64,000 nt of DNA from JAJPKK01 sp963844635 (GCA_963844635.1 CAWJPD010000003.1:372001-436000), one strand, 5' to 3'; counted from the first letter of the stretch, positions 19,015-29,324 are shown. Program-made: numbers and translations. Notes: generated by a model not told the origin, from the letters alone.

Positions 19015-21530
19015 ATGGCCGGTTCGAACGATGAGCTCGACTTCTTTGTAAGCCGCCGCGGAGGGTCCGCGGCAACCGCGCAGGAAGTGGCCGATGTCCT
19101 GCAATCCGAGGGGTACACCGTCTTCGTCCAGGACTTCGATATCCCCCATACTGCGGACTTCATTGCCGCGATGGATCAGGGATTGAAGCGATGCCGCCAC
19201 CTCCTGTTGCTGCTCACGCACGACTACGCCAATTCACCCTACACGATGATGGAGGTCACCAATTTTCTGGCGGCTTCTGCCCGCTCTGCCGATGAGCGCC
19301 GGCTTGCGGTCGTGTGTCTCGACGATTGTCAGCCTGAAGGAATCCTTGCCAGTCGGGTGTATACAAGTCTCGTCGGCGTCACCGACCCGCAGGAGCGAAG
19401 GGCCCGCATCCTCGCCGTCGCCGAAGGCCGCTCCACGGCACAGCCGCGGCGACACAAGCTGTTCGAGAACGTTGCGCCGCGCGACCAGAATTTCACCGGT
19501 CGGGACGAGCTGCTTTCCGTTATTCACCGGCTGCTGACGCAGCAGGGCGAAAACACCGTCCCGTCGCTGGCGATTTATGGTCTCGGCGGGACCGGGAAAT
19601 CTTCTCTGGCGGCCGAATATGCGCACCGCTACGCGAACGAGTATTCCGGAGTTTTTTGGATATCTGCGCAGCAGCGCACCCTGCTGGTTTCGGGTCTTGC
19701 CTCACTCGCGGGCAAGCTCGACCCTCGCTTGATGAACTTGCCCGATCAGGAGACGGCAGCAAAAACCGCGCTCGTGCGGCTTGCTGCTCTCACGACGCCA
19801 TTTTTGCTGATCTACGACAATGTCGAGCAGCCTGAGGCCTTGCGCGATTTGCTTCCCGTGGCAGGTGTGCGGGTGTTGTTGACGACGCGATGGTCCGACT
19901 GGGCGGGCCGAGCGACGGAATTGAAGCTCGAGGTCTTGACGGAGGAGGCAGCGGCGCAATTTCTGCAAAGCCGTGCCGGACAACTCGATCAAGACGGTGC
20001 AGGCCGTCTTGCGAAAGCTCTCGGATGCCTTCCGCTCGCCCTCGATCACGCGGGCGCCTATTGCCGTCTCGTCGGCAAAAGCCTGTCCTTTGACGACTAT
20101 CGCCTCAAGATCGACGCACGCATCACGAAGCCTCCCAGAGGCTATCCGGAGAGCGTAGCTCGCACATTCAGTGCGGCCATTGAAAAGGCGGCAGCCGAAC
20201 AGGTTTGTGCGGAAACGTTGCTCGGCATATTCGCCTTCCTTGCTCCTGAACATATACCGCTCGACCTCATCACCGACGGCATGTTCGAGGTCGATGACCG
20301 GGCCGAGGCTCTGGCAATATTGTCTTCGGTCTCGCTGATCGAGAAAATCATGAATTGGCTGACGGTGCCGCGGCCGTGACGGTTCACCGTCTCGTCCAGG
20401 CAGCAATGCGCGCGCAGCTCGCGTCACAAACACGAACGCAGCCCCTTGACGTAGTCCTCGGCCGTCTCACGAGCCTGGTACCCGAGGCAGCTTACGAAAA
20501 GCCCGACCAGTGGCCTCGTTGTACTCAGTTGCTTCCTCACGTGCTCGCATTTCGCGAACACGCGACCGCGGCAAAGATGGAGCATGGCGACTTTGCGTTA
20601 CTGTCCAATCGGATGGGCGAGTTTCTCTACGCCCGGGCTTCCCTCGATTTGGCGAAGACGTTGTTTCAACAGGCCGTCGACGTGGGAAAGGTCGCGTTCG
20701 GTCCGCGCAGTATCGAAGTCGCCGAAGCTTTGAGTAATCTTGCGCTCGTATTGCACGACCTCAAGCCAGCCCCCGATGTCGCGCAGTTGTATCGTGAAGC
20801 TTTGGATATTCAACGCGAGCGGGTGGGCACCGATCATTGGAGGTACGCCAGGACTTTGACGAACCTGGCAAGGCTGACGCAAGATATGGGCGACCTCGAT
20901 GAGGCTAAATCCCTGTTGTGTGAAGCGATCCGGTTAGGCGAAAAGAATCTCGGCCGGGGACATCCCGATGTCGCCCAGCGCCTCCAGCCTCTTGGCAGGC
21001 TGGTGTACGGCAAGGGTCGAAGCGCCGAAGCAGAAGCCTTGCTTCGCGAAGCGATCAAACTCGAGCGAACATCCTTGGGGTGCACCCACCCTGACTTGGT
21101 CGCCGGCCTTAATGGACTGGCCACCATCCTGGAACGTGAGGGCCGCCGGGATGAGGCTGAGCCGTTTTATCGCGAGGCCATTGAGATCGGTGAAACCTCG
21201 TTGGGACCCGAGCACCCGGATTTCGCTACATTGCTACAAAACTTGGCTAACCTGCTCCGCGACACCGGCCGACTAAGCGAAGCCGAACCGCTTTATTTAC
21301 GCGCGCTAGACATATATTCACAGAATTTTGGCGCCGATCACAACTATACGGCCCGCGCCAAGACCAATCTTGCCAAGCTTCTCTTGGCGAGCGATCGCCC
21401 TAGAGCAAATCAACTCGCCCAGGCAGCGCTTGCTGTCCACTCGGAGACGTTTGGTCCAACTCACCCGTGGACGCGGGATGCAAGTGACATCCTCGCATCC
21501 GCTTCTGAATCAAACTTGGGCAGCGCATGA
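19015..21530 (+). CDS. TIR - NB-ARC - TPR protein (STAND NTPase), one frameshift
   Basis: Residues 1-140 form a TIR-like domain (DELDFFVSRRGGSAATAQEV ... LLLLTHDYANSPYTMMEV); Glu80 sits where TIR NAD-hydrolases carry the catalytic glutamate. Residues 150-430 form an NB-ARC NTPase: Walker A GLGGTGKSS (189-197), Walker B FLLIYDNVEQP, sensor RVLLTTRW and the GLPL-type motif GCLPLALDHAGAY. Residues about 450-838 are kinesin-light-chain-like TPRs of about 42 residues (EALSNLALVLHDL, RTLTNLARLTQDMGDLDEA and so on). Near 20357 one base is missing; as written the first part ends at 20379. TIR-STAND-TPR proteins are typical bacterial antiphage sensors in which TPRs sense, NB-ARC oligomerises and TIR cleaves NAD+. 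That role is inference here. The final stop comes from the inserted repeat. Confidence 0.87.
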
Positions 21531-21622
21531 TCCCGTAAAGTTGCAGACTTTTCGGACAAGATCATGCGCAAATCAATGATAATCGAGCGGGAGGCGATTC
21601 AAACTCAACGCATCCCGCTCTT
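21522..21622 (-). repeat. Composite hairpin repeat, modules C-A (inserted copy)
   Basis: Reads AGCGCATGATCCCGTAAAG ... GATCATGCGC (module C), a short spacer, then CGAGCGGGAGGCGATTCAA ... CGCATCCCGCTCTTA (module A). Module B is absent. The other arm of the tandem duplication has GGGCTAACGC at the corresponding point, so this is a directly visible filled site. Confidence 0.85.
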
Positions 21623-21914
21623 AAGGCTTCGATTGCCGCCATTCGTCAATGTCAGGGGCTTTGAAATCCTCAGCGTAACGCGAGGAATTGCAATATTTCA
21701 GGTAAGCCGTGCGATCCTTTCGGATCAGCTTTGCGTCTTTCGCCGCCGCGTTACACGCTACCCTTTTCTCGCGCTTTTGCTGCGGTGTCTCGATTGGGCC
21801 GGGAAAAGGCGCGTTTACGTTCAAATCTCTTTTTTAAATCTGAGCCAGCGCCAAATCAAAATTGAGGCAAGACACGGCAAGCGCGCATCCAACAAAAAAT
21901 GGAAACGGTCTCAT
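21621..21914 (-). pseudogene. PsiF-like small secreted protein, copy 1, in-frame TAA after leader
   Basis: From the ATG at 21914 the frame encodes a signal peptide, MRPFPFFVGCALAVSCLNFD then LALAQ, followed by I, an in-frame TAA, and then without frame change KRDLNVNAPFPGPIETPQQK REK..ACNAAAKDAKL..KDRTAYLKYC. The second part matches the PsiF repeat (TPQQ.K...CN..AK...K...R..F..C), a phosphate-starvation-associated module of unknown function with two conserved cysteines. The copy at 22128 has the TAA at the same codon. Either both are dead, the mature part starts independently (TTG at 21824), or the codon is read through. Confidence 0.7.
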
Positions 21915-22069
21915 GACTATGCACTCACTTTCAAGTTATCGACCTGTTCCTTGTACGACCGAACCCTGCGGAGTCAACATCAATCATTCATCCCGGTCTG
22001 TGGGCCAGCTTGAGACGAAGATTGACTTCGAGTCAGCGCTTGCATCGGCAACTCGCGCTTCTATCGCTC

Positions 22070-22503
22070 ACCCGTGGACGCGGGATGCAAGTGACATCCT
22101 CGCGTCAGGTTCTGAAACAGACTTGGGCTAACGCTTCGATTGCCGCCACTCGTCAACGTCAGGGGTTTTGAAGTCTTCGGCGTAACGTGACGAAATGCAA
22201 TATTTCAGGTAAGCCGTGCGATCCCTTCGGGTCAACTTCGCTTCTTTCACTGCGGCGTTACACGCTGCCGTTTTCTCACGCTTTTGCTGCGGCGTCTCGA
22301 TTGGACCGGGAAAAGGCGTGTTAGCTAACACTTCCCTTTTTTAAATCTGAGCGAACGCCGAGCCCGAATTGAGGCAAGACACCGCAAGCGCGCATCCAAA
22401 AAGAAATGGAAACGGTCTCATAATCATGCTCTGATTTTCAAGTTGTCGACCTACTCGTTGTACGACCAAACATTTCCAAGTCAACTTCAATCATTCCCAC
22501 GCG
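22070..22503. repeat. Tandem duplication, arm 2 (empty site)
   Basis: Repeats the TPR gene tail (HPWTRDASDILASGSETDLG followed directly by TAA), the second PsiF-like gene and about 80 bp upstream of it. About 80-85% identical to arm 1 by eye. The protein tail here is a fragment without its gene; it records the ancestral C terminus of the TIR-NB-ARC-TPR protein. Confidence 0.85.
22128..22421 (-). pseudogene. PsiF-like small secreted protein, copy 2, in-frame TAA after leader
   Basis: Same length (98 codons including the internal TAA) and layout as copy 1: leader MRPFPFLFGCALAVSCLNSG then SAFAQ-I, in-frame TAA, then KREVLANTPFPGPIETPQQK and the PsiF core CNAAVKEAKLTRRDRTAYLKYC. Leader and core both differ from copy 1 by several substitutions, some synonymous (GCC/GCG Ala), yet the TAA and its A-rich context are unchanged. 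An in-frame GTG at 22331 could start the mature part. An ATG two codons further upstream (22427) is an alternative leader start. Confidence 0.7.
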
Positions 22504-22666
22504 GCCATTACACTAAGAGCTGGAGCAAGTCCCGGACCATATCGCTTTCGAATGACACAATGGAGACTGACTGCGGGTTGGTATTTCGGATTGAAACAGA
22601 TGTTCGACGGGACCGAAACCGGCAGGCGTTAACGCGATGCGATCGAATTGCATGACGCATGCCGCT

Positions 22667-24382
22667 CTAGCCCTGCTTGACGAACGACACTTGGCGTAAA
22701 TGTGTCAAGTTTGGCGTGGTTAAATTGGCGACTTTGATTGCGGCGTCGATTTGTGTGGCCAGGGTGTTGAAGGCGCGCTGAAGGGGGTCGCGACCGCGCG
22801 GAGCGCCGGGAGAGCTGCGGCCAAAGCGGGGCGTAAGAGGCGATTATAGGTTCGCGTGAAGAACAGGGCGATGCGCAAACCGGCATCGGTGACGCGATAG
22901 CGGAAAGTGCCGGGCACCCGCTCGATGACGCCGTGCAGACGCAACCGGCGCAGCTGATAGGTGACGGCGCCCGAGGAGATTGACGACGGCTCGCGGCCTG
23001 ACAAGGCGGCGAGATGGTGGCGCAGGTCGGCAGCACGAAAGCCGTTCGCAAGTTGCCGGAACAGAATTAGGGCTTGCAGGAGCGCCTGGACGCGCTGGTC
23101 GGCAAAATGCAGGCCCGAAGCCCGTTGCGGCCCGCGGCGACCGGCCGCTGAATGGCCTGCAAGCGATCTTCGCTGAGGATGCAATCGTGGCTGATGCGCT
23201 CCACCTCGAGGAGTCGGCGATTGGCGGCAAAGCCGATTTCGCGCAGCTTGGGCAAGTTGGACAGATGCTTGCCGATCCTGAAGTCATAGGTGTTGTTGAT
23301 CGTGGTTTCGGTGCGCAAGGCCCGATTTTCCTTGTGATACTGCTTGATCCGGGTGTTCTTGTAGAAGACGTTCAAGGATGGGGTCACGTCGTGGGTGACG
23401 ATGCGGGTGCAAAACCGCTCCCGCGCGCGGCGCCGGCGCGGGATGCGACGATTGAAGATCAGCTTGATCTCCTCGGGGCGACCGAGGTCGAGGTTCTCAC
23501 GGATCACCTGCTCGAAGAACACGCGCCCATGCACCGGACGATCGAGCACCTGCGTGGTTGAGAACTCCGCCTGCAGGATCGAGATGTCGTAGCGATAGCC
23601 GGCTTTGCGGTCTGCTGCGGTGAAAGGGTGCGGCAAGAAGCGCAACCATTTGCGCAACAAGGCATCGATCTTTGGCGGCCGACAGGCCGTCGCAGATCGC
23701 CTGCAGGCGCTTGGGATCCGCGCACCTCAAAATGCCGTTGTCGAGCGCCTCGAAGGCAATGCCTTGCTTCGCAAGTTGGCGCTTGGCGTATTCGTGGCCG
23801 TTCAGGCACAGCTTGGCATTGAACGGAAAGTAGCTGCAGAACTTCAGGAAGAACGGCCCGAAGTCACGATCAACCGCGTAGACATAATAGGCGTTGACCA
23901 TCGCGCTGCGACCGCACGATCCAGGGATACGGCTGACCGGTGGTGGGGCTGCGCCGCCGCTCGGTGCGGAACACTGGCGTGTTCTCCTGCGCCTTGCCGA
24001 CGAACACCACGCCCTCCTCGCCGCCGAAGCGTTGCAGATGCTCGGCCATCACCATGTCCTTGCGTTGCCCTTTCTCAAACCGCACCAGCGGAATGCCATG
24101 CCGACTTACAAAATCTTCCAGCGCCGCGACAAAGCCGCGGGTCATCGGACTCATCAAAGCCGCAGACGGCAAGGGCTGGCCGCGATGCTGGCGAAAAAAG
24201 CGAACGATTCCCCACTCGTATTGCAGCCCCGGCACGAACACGTTGAGATACATCCGATCGATCCCTTCGACCGAAAGCGTAACGTGACGGCCGATGATCT
24301 CGGCCACGCTCTGTGCTATCATTCGCCCGGCTCCGGTCGTGCAGGTTTTGCCTTCTCGAAGGCGTTTGACCACACGGTCCAA
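22667..24382 (-). pseudogene. Conserved protein of unrecognised family, about four frameshifts
   Basis: Reading across shifts near 23890, 23680, 23120 and 22790 gives about 570 residues from VEGIDRMYLNVFVPGLQYEW through LKFCSYFPFNAKLCLNGHEY, YRYDISILQAEFSTTQVLDR, FYKNTRIKQYHKENRALRTE and a winged-helix-like C-terminal part (VTYQLRRLRLHGVIERVPGT FRYRVTDAGLRIALFF), ending VSFVKQG at 22667. I have seen this architecture in scattered proteobacterial genomes without a named function and cannot assign one. Start candidates are TTG at 24382 and ATG at 24322. It is intact between shifts, so loss is recent or apparent. Its place beside the TIR gene and duplications marks an accessory region. Confidence 0.6.
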
Positions 24383-24597
24383 CTGAGCCTGATTTATCAG
24401 AGCTCGTCATCAACCGGCGACCGGAGCCACAAGCGCCACATGCCTCGTCGGTCTGAGGCGAAGCCTCGTTAGCCATACGTCCGAATCGTCCTGTAGAATT
24501 TCCCGATTGGGGACTGCATCATGTGCCTTTCAAAGGGTGGTCATGGCGCAATGCGGCGCTCTCGGACGGCAACCCGGGCTGGGACAAGGAGGCCATC

Positions 24598-25807
24598 ATG
24601 CTTAAGCGCTTCTCGGGTTCGATGATAAACGCCGCAATCGTTGGAGCTGCCATGGTCGGTCCGGCTGGGGTTGCAACGGCGCCAGCCCAAACCGGAACGG
24701 TGTCCGTGAGTGAACCGGCCGCGCTGAGAACGGCCTGGGGCGATGCTGATTTGCAGGGCATCTGGACCGACGAGACCGACACGCCGCTGCAGCGCTCGCC
24801 AAAGTATGCGAACCAGGAATTCTTCACCGAGGCGCAACGCGCCGAGTTGGACCGGGAGCGAGCGGCAATGCCGGGCCGTGACCGGCGCGCAGAGCGAGGC
24901 ACTGTGGCCGACGTTGCCGGCGCCTATAATGATACGTTCACGCCGAAGAAGCGCACCGGGTTGCGAACCTCGCGCATCGTCGATCCGCCCAATGGCCGGC
25001 TGCCGCCGCTCACGCCCGGAGCTGCGAAGGCCGCAGCCGCCGACCGCGAATTCCGCCTCGCGCTGCTGCAAGCGACCGAGACCTGCAAGAACAAGGAGTC
25101 GCCGTGCAACGGAGGCACCTACAATCCGATTCCTTCACCGCGGTTTGGCGAACGTCCGCCGCGCTACAACACGGCCACGATCAATCGCTATGACGGACCG
25201 GAGGATGCCTCGCTGCGCGGTGCGCTGCCTGATGGGCGGGCTGCCGGAGGTCGGCACGCTGGGCGCAATCGCCGATCGCATCAGTTTCCGGCGCATCGTG
25301 CAAACTCCCGGCGGCATCTCGATGTTCTACGATGTGGGTCAGGGCCAAGGCTGGCAGCGCAACATCGTCATGGATGGGAGCCCGCATCTGCCTGCCAACA
25401 TCCGCCAGTGGTACGGCAACTCGCGTGGCCACTGGGAGGGCAATACCCTGGTGATCGATGTGACGAACTTCAGCGCCGAAGACCGACTTCCAGGGGTCGC
25501 GCGAAAATCTCCATGTCGTCGAACGTTGGACGCGAACCGGCCCGAACACGCTCGAATATACGGTGACGGTCGAAGACCCACCGTCTGGACGCGGCCGTGG
25601 ACTGCCAAGCAGGATTTATCGCGGCAGAGCGACGAGGAAAACCGAATCTATACCGAGCCGCGCTGCATCGAGGGAAATTTTGGCCTTCCGGGGCTGCTGC
25701 ATGGCCACCGTATGGAGGACCTCGACTATGCGCGGGGTCGCAGCGTCGATCCAAGGACGATCAGCACCGTGTCGGGGAACGATAGCGTCGCCGACCCGCT
25801 GCAATAA
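24598..25807 (+). pseudogene. Secreted protein of unknown function (PGGMPR-like family), three frameshifts
   Basis: The ATG at 24598 follows AAGGAGG. Signal peptide MLKRFSGSMINAAIVGAAMV to about TAPAQ, then WGDADLQGIWTDETDTPLQR, PPNGRLPPLTP and CNGGTYNPIPSPRFGERPP. The frame shifts near 25225 (then RCLMGGLPEVGTLG, FRRIVQTPGGISMFYDVGQG and HWEGNTLVIDVTNFSAEDR), again near 25495 (LHVVERWTRTGPNTLEYTVT) and near 25575, ending GNDSVADPLQ. The same motif order occurs in the intact gene at 12861. Family role unknown; exported. Protein conservation across the shifts suggests sequencing error or very recent decay. Confidence 0.7.
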
Positions 25808-25959
25808 GAGGAATTGTAGGGTGAGCGCGGCGGCCAAAGATCCGGTGTCACAGAAGGATGATCCATCGGTGCCGCCTTCCCCCTCACCCGGTCGGGCCTT
25901 CTGCCCTCCCCGCCGATAGGTCAACTTAGGCAGTTCGCCGTCGAAGCAACGTTAAAATC

Positions 25960-26553
25960 TCACCAGCGCTGAACCACAATGCTTTGCCGGTTGGCCGCAG
26001 GCATGTAACACACGTCGATCATGTGCGACGGCCCGCAACGTCGATGGACGTACCGGACTTTCAAATCTCCCGCATCTCCCTGGTCAATCACCCGTTCGAG
26101 ATAGCCGGGAGCCTCTTTGCGCAAAGGCGTTTTCGGTCGTGCCGCTTGAGCAAGCTTGAGCACAATCGCTCGCGCCTGCACGCGGGAACTGTGATGCACG
26201 GGTCGTCTCAGCTGACCTGCGGCATCTCGTGTGGGCGAGCTTGGTTCAATATCTTCTATTGCAAGATCATCGGTCGCTTCCGTTGGCGGGGCATCGGCCG
26301 CAAGCAGGCTTACGGCGGTCGTGGGCCGCATTCTCCGCCAAAGAGCCGAAAGTTCCTCATCCTCAAGGAACGAGGGATCAGCCTCCCACCCGTCGAGCCT
26401 GGAGGCAAAGCTATCGCTTGTAGCCACCCGCGCTTGAGAAGTGCTTGCGGCTGACAACGGCGCCTCGGCGGCGCCGGTGAGGCAACACCACGAGAGCATC
26501 GCTCCTGCGGTTACCAAAGTTCCACGAATTGTCGAGACGTTAAAGAGTGACAT
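25960..26553 (-). CDS. Hypothetical secreted protein
   Basis: About 197 residues from the ATG at 26553. The start gives a plausible signal peptide, MSLFNVSTIRGTLVTAGAML SWCCLTGAAEA. An ATG ten codons upstream (26583) is also possible, and the frame stays open to 26817 without family likeness. The mature part is acidic and Ser/Thr-rich (WEADPSFLEDEELSALWRRM, EATDDLAIEDIEPSSP) with a basic C-terminal end (KVRYVHRRCGPSHMIDVCYM). No recognised domain; two cysteines near the C terminus could form a disulfide. Function unknown. Confidence 0.55.
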   Translation of the reverse strand: MSLFNVSTIRGTLVTAGAMLSWCCLTGAAEAPLSAASTSQARVATSDSFASRLDGWEADPSFLEDEELSALWRRMRPTTAVSLLAADAPPTEATDDLAIEDIEPSSPTRDAAGQLRRPVHHSSRVQARAIVLKLAQAARPKTPLRKEAPGYLERVIDQGDAGDLKVRYVHRRCGPSHMIDVCYMPAANRQSIVVQRW

Positions 26554-26770
26554 GCTGCCCCGGAGACGCGTTGATTCGGTCATCCGAGGGTCTACTCTGA
26601 ATGTGCCCAAACTGGGACACGGCGGGCTCCGCCCGCCCGTGCCTTGAGAGCCCTTCTTTCGCCTCTTTGTAAGTGAGCATCTTGTAGGGAGCGAGCCACT
26701 TGCCGATCGAATGGCCGACGGAACTGGGGAACGATGTCGTCGGCCGACGAGGCCAGTAGGCTTTGAGCGA

Positions 26771-27007
26771 TCACTGCACCTGGAGCAGCTTCCAACCGGC
26801 AGCGCGCAGCCTTTCACGGTTCGTCGGGGTATTCTCCGGCCGCGAGATCGCGCCGGCAGCGGCGAACGCCTGATCGAAATCGATTTTGGTCATGACGACC
26901 ATTCCGCTCGCGCCGTCCGCGATGCTCGAAAACGCGTTGCTCGAACCGATGGCAACGCAGCCCATAGCCACGACCGCAACGGCAATTCCAACCAACTTGC
27001 GCACCAT
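26771..27007 (-). CDS. Small secreted or membrane-anchored protein
   Basis: 78 residues from the ATG at 27007, which has a textbook GGAGGTTAAC before it. MVRKLVGIAVAVVAMGCVAI GSSNAF is a signal or anchor segment, with a cysteine that could be lipidated. The mature part (MTKIDFDQAFAAAGAISRPE ... RLRAAGWKLLQVQ) has no recognised domain. The strong ribosome-binding site and leader support a real gene. Confidence 0.65.
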   Translation of the reverse strand: MVRKLVGIAVAVVAMGCVAIGSSNAFSSIADGASGMVVMTKIDFDQAFAAAGAISRPENTPTNRERLRAAGWKLLQVQ

Positions 27008-27512
27008 GTTAACCTCCTGCCGCGTGATCCCGTTTCCTGATAGTCGCGGCGGCCGGCGATTAGGTTCAAGCCGCTGCCCTCCGCATTCCGCAAGATCAAA
27101 CGAGGTCCGGCGGCCTCGGTTCCAGCGCAGCCAAGCGCTTCGGGGCATGGTTAGCGCGAGGTAAATGAATATGTGATCCGGCCGAGAATTTGCGCCATGA
27201 TTGTCGCTTGGAGCGCGGCGCTGTTCACTGACCGCTCTCTCGGAAACACAGGCGGTATCATTATGCCGATGCAGGTCGGTGCATACGCGGGAGCGCCGCC
27301 TTGGGGCCACCAATTGCGATTGCATGGAACGCGAACTGTCGGCGCCGAAGCTCATTTCTTCCGCAGTGACAACACATGCGCGCGGCCGCCTGCTGGAGGG
27401 ATTTTGATCAACGCAATAAAGTCAGCGCTGGGCAATGATTCGCGGAAGCCCGCTTCAGCGTGATCAGCTTGGCTGGAGTGCGTGATCCATCTGGCCGGAG
27501 AAGCCAAAATCA
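27008..27512. other. Intergenic region without recognisable features
   Basis: 505 bp between divergent genes. Short open frames exist on both strands but lack ribosome-binding sites, leaders or family likeness. No repeat of the families seen elsewhere in the window was found. Confidence 0.5.
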
Positions 27513-29040
27513 ATGACATCGGACGAGCAGGGCTGGCCGCCACGTCTCGCGCGTGAGGCAAGGCTCCGCTGCATCGAGGAGGCTCTGGCGCGTCCCCCTG
27601 AGGCGCAAGCGCCTGATATGGTTGCGCGCAAGGTGGAACGCGCCGGGCTGCTCTATTCGCTGGGCCAAACCGAGGAGGCTCGGCAAGCCTATCTCGAGGT
27701 GCTGATGCGGGCGCCGACCGATTTCGCCGCCCTCAATGATTTCGGCGTGCTGCTGACGGCGACGGGATTCCGCGCCGCTGCCCGCACGGTTTATGAGCAG
27801 GCGGTCAGATACCATCCGGACAACCCGAAGGGACACGTCAATCTCGCGAACCTGCTCCGTCGCGACGGCGATCTCACCTGCGCATGTGCATTATGAGGCC
27901 GCACTGGAATGCGAGCCGTCGCATCCGCAGGCGCATCAAGGGCTGGGTGCCGTACTCGCCGCGCTTGGCGACGCTGATGGCGCGGCGCGCCATCGCTTTC
28001 TCGGCTATCGCAGCCACGCTGTCACCACGCTTCGCTATCGCGGTGTCAAGGCGCCGCTGCCGCTGCTGGTCCTGGCTTCCGCCAGCGGCGGGGACATCCC
28101 GACCGCGACGCTTTTGGATGACCGTGTGTTCCTTCTATCTGTCGTCGTCACGGATTTCTGCGATGCAAGCGTTTCGTTGCCCCAGCACCGGGTGGTGTTC
28201 AACGCGATCGGCGATGCCGATTTGTGCGCCGAAGCGCTGCGTGGGGCGAGGACGCTGCTGGAGCGCACGAGCGCGCCGGTCATCAACAGTCCAGACGCCG
28301 TGATGAGGACCGGACGTGCAGCGAATGCGCGGCGGCTGGCCTTGCTTCCTGGCGTCATCGCTCCGCGCATGATCGAACTGCCCCGGCAGGCGTTCGCCGC
28401 ACCGGACGCTGAATCATTACTGGCCGACCATGGGCTGGTATTCCCGCTTCTGATCCGAACGCCGGGTTGCCACACCGGCGAGAATTTTCTGCGCGTCGAA
28501 ACCGGCGGCGAACTGGCGGCGGCATCTGCGCGGCTTCCCGGCGAGCGGCTGCTGGCGATCGAGTATCTCGATGCACGCCGTGCGGATGACAGCATACGCA
28601 AGTACCGCGTCATGATCATCGACGGCGCGCTTTATCCACTTCATGTCGCCGTTTCGCGATCCTGGAAGGTCCACTATTTCACGGCTGACATGGATAACCG
28701 CGAAAATCGGGAAGAAGATGCTGCATTCGTTGCCAACATGGCGCAAACACTCGGCCCTGCCGTGATTGCCGCGCTGGAGCGCATCGGCAATGCACTTGGT
28801 CTCGATTATTGCGGTATCGATTTCGGAATCGATGCCGGCGGCAGAGTTCTGCTTTTCGAGGCCAACGCCACGATGGCGGTCTACCCGCCAGACGCCGACG
28901 AACGGTGGTCCTACCGTCGCCAGCCTGTCGCCCGTATTCTCGATGCGGTCAGGGCGATGATCGTTAATCGCGTGCTCCTGCCTCGCTCCGAATTCGCGAA
29001 GATGAGCGAGGCTGGCAGACTCAGCGCACAAACACGATAG
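27513..29040 (+). CDS. TPR - ATP-grasp fusion protein (1-base insertion)
   Basis: The N-terminal about 150 residues are TPRs (KVERAGLLYSLGQTEEARQA, TDFAALNDFGVLLTATGFRA, GHVNLANLLRRDGDL). At 27879 an extra T breaks the frame; removing it gives GDLTAHVHYEAALECEP. The remainder resembles an ATP-grasp domain: FPLLIRTPGCHTGENFLRVE, RKYRVMIIDGALYPLHVAVS and the Mg-binding end LDYCGIDFGIDAGGRVLLFE ANATM. ATP-grasp enzymes join carboxylates to amines or thiols through acyl phosphates; substrate and product are unknown here. Corrected length is about 508 residues. TPR plus ATP-grasp proteins occur near peptide-modification systems, but no precursor gene is evident. Confidence 0.78.
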
Positions 29041-29206
29041 CGAATGGGATCGAGGAGCGGCTTGCGGTGCCGAGCTGCGGCCACAGGCATTCGTGTCGGC
29101 CGCAAACGCGTCGCCCTCGATCTATCGTACTGACTGTCGGAGGACAGTGAGTGAGTGCGTGTCCACCCCCTCACCCTCGGAAGCGCCCGCGATGGCGTCG
29201 CCCGCA

Positions 29207-29277
29207 GATTATTTGGACAAGATCATGCGCAAAACAAAAGGGCACGAAGCGATTTGAGCTGAACGCATCTTGCTCTC
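29207..29277 (-). repeat. Composite hairpin repeat, truncated C-A
   Basis: The half module C TTTGGACAAGATCATGCGC is followed by module A (GCACGAAGCGATTTGAGC ... ACGCATCTTGCTCT), strongly diverged. The remainder of the 284-bp gap 29041-29324 shows nothing further. Confidence 0.65.
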
Positions 29278-29324
29278 AGCCAGGCGCGCCGGAGTCCGAC
29301 GCGCCCGGCGCGTGATCTGGTTTT

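Larger units (their letters stand above)
21464..21994. repeat. Tandem duplication, arm 1 (with composite repeat inserted)
   Basis: Contains the last 18 codons of the TPR gene, a 100-bp composite repeat, one PsiF-like gene and its upstream region. It matches arm 2 (22070-22503) throughout except for the repeat, which arm 2 lacks. Confidence 0.85.

Noticed and set aside
22667..24382. IS transposase or group II intron
   Set aside because: No DDE or reverse-transcriptase motifs and no terminal inverted repeats or target duplication could be seen around it.
27173..27463. 96-codon + strand frame in the gap 27008-27512
   Set aside because: No ribosome-binding site, odd composition and no likeness to a known family.
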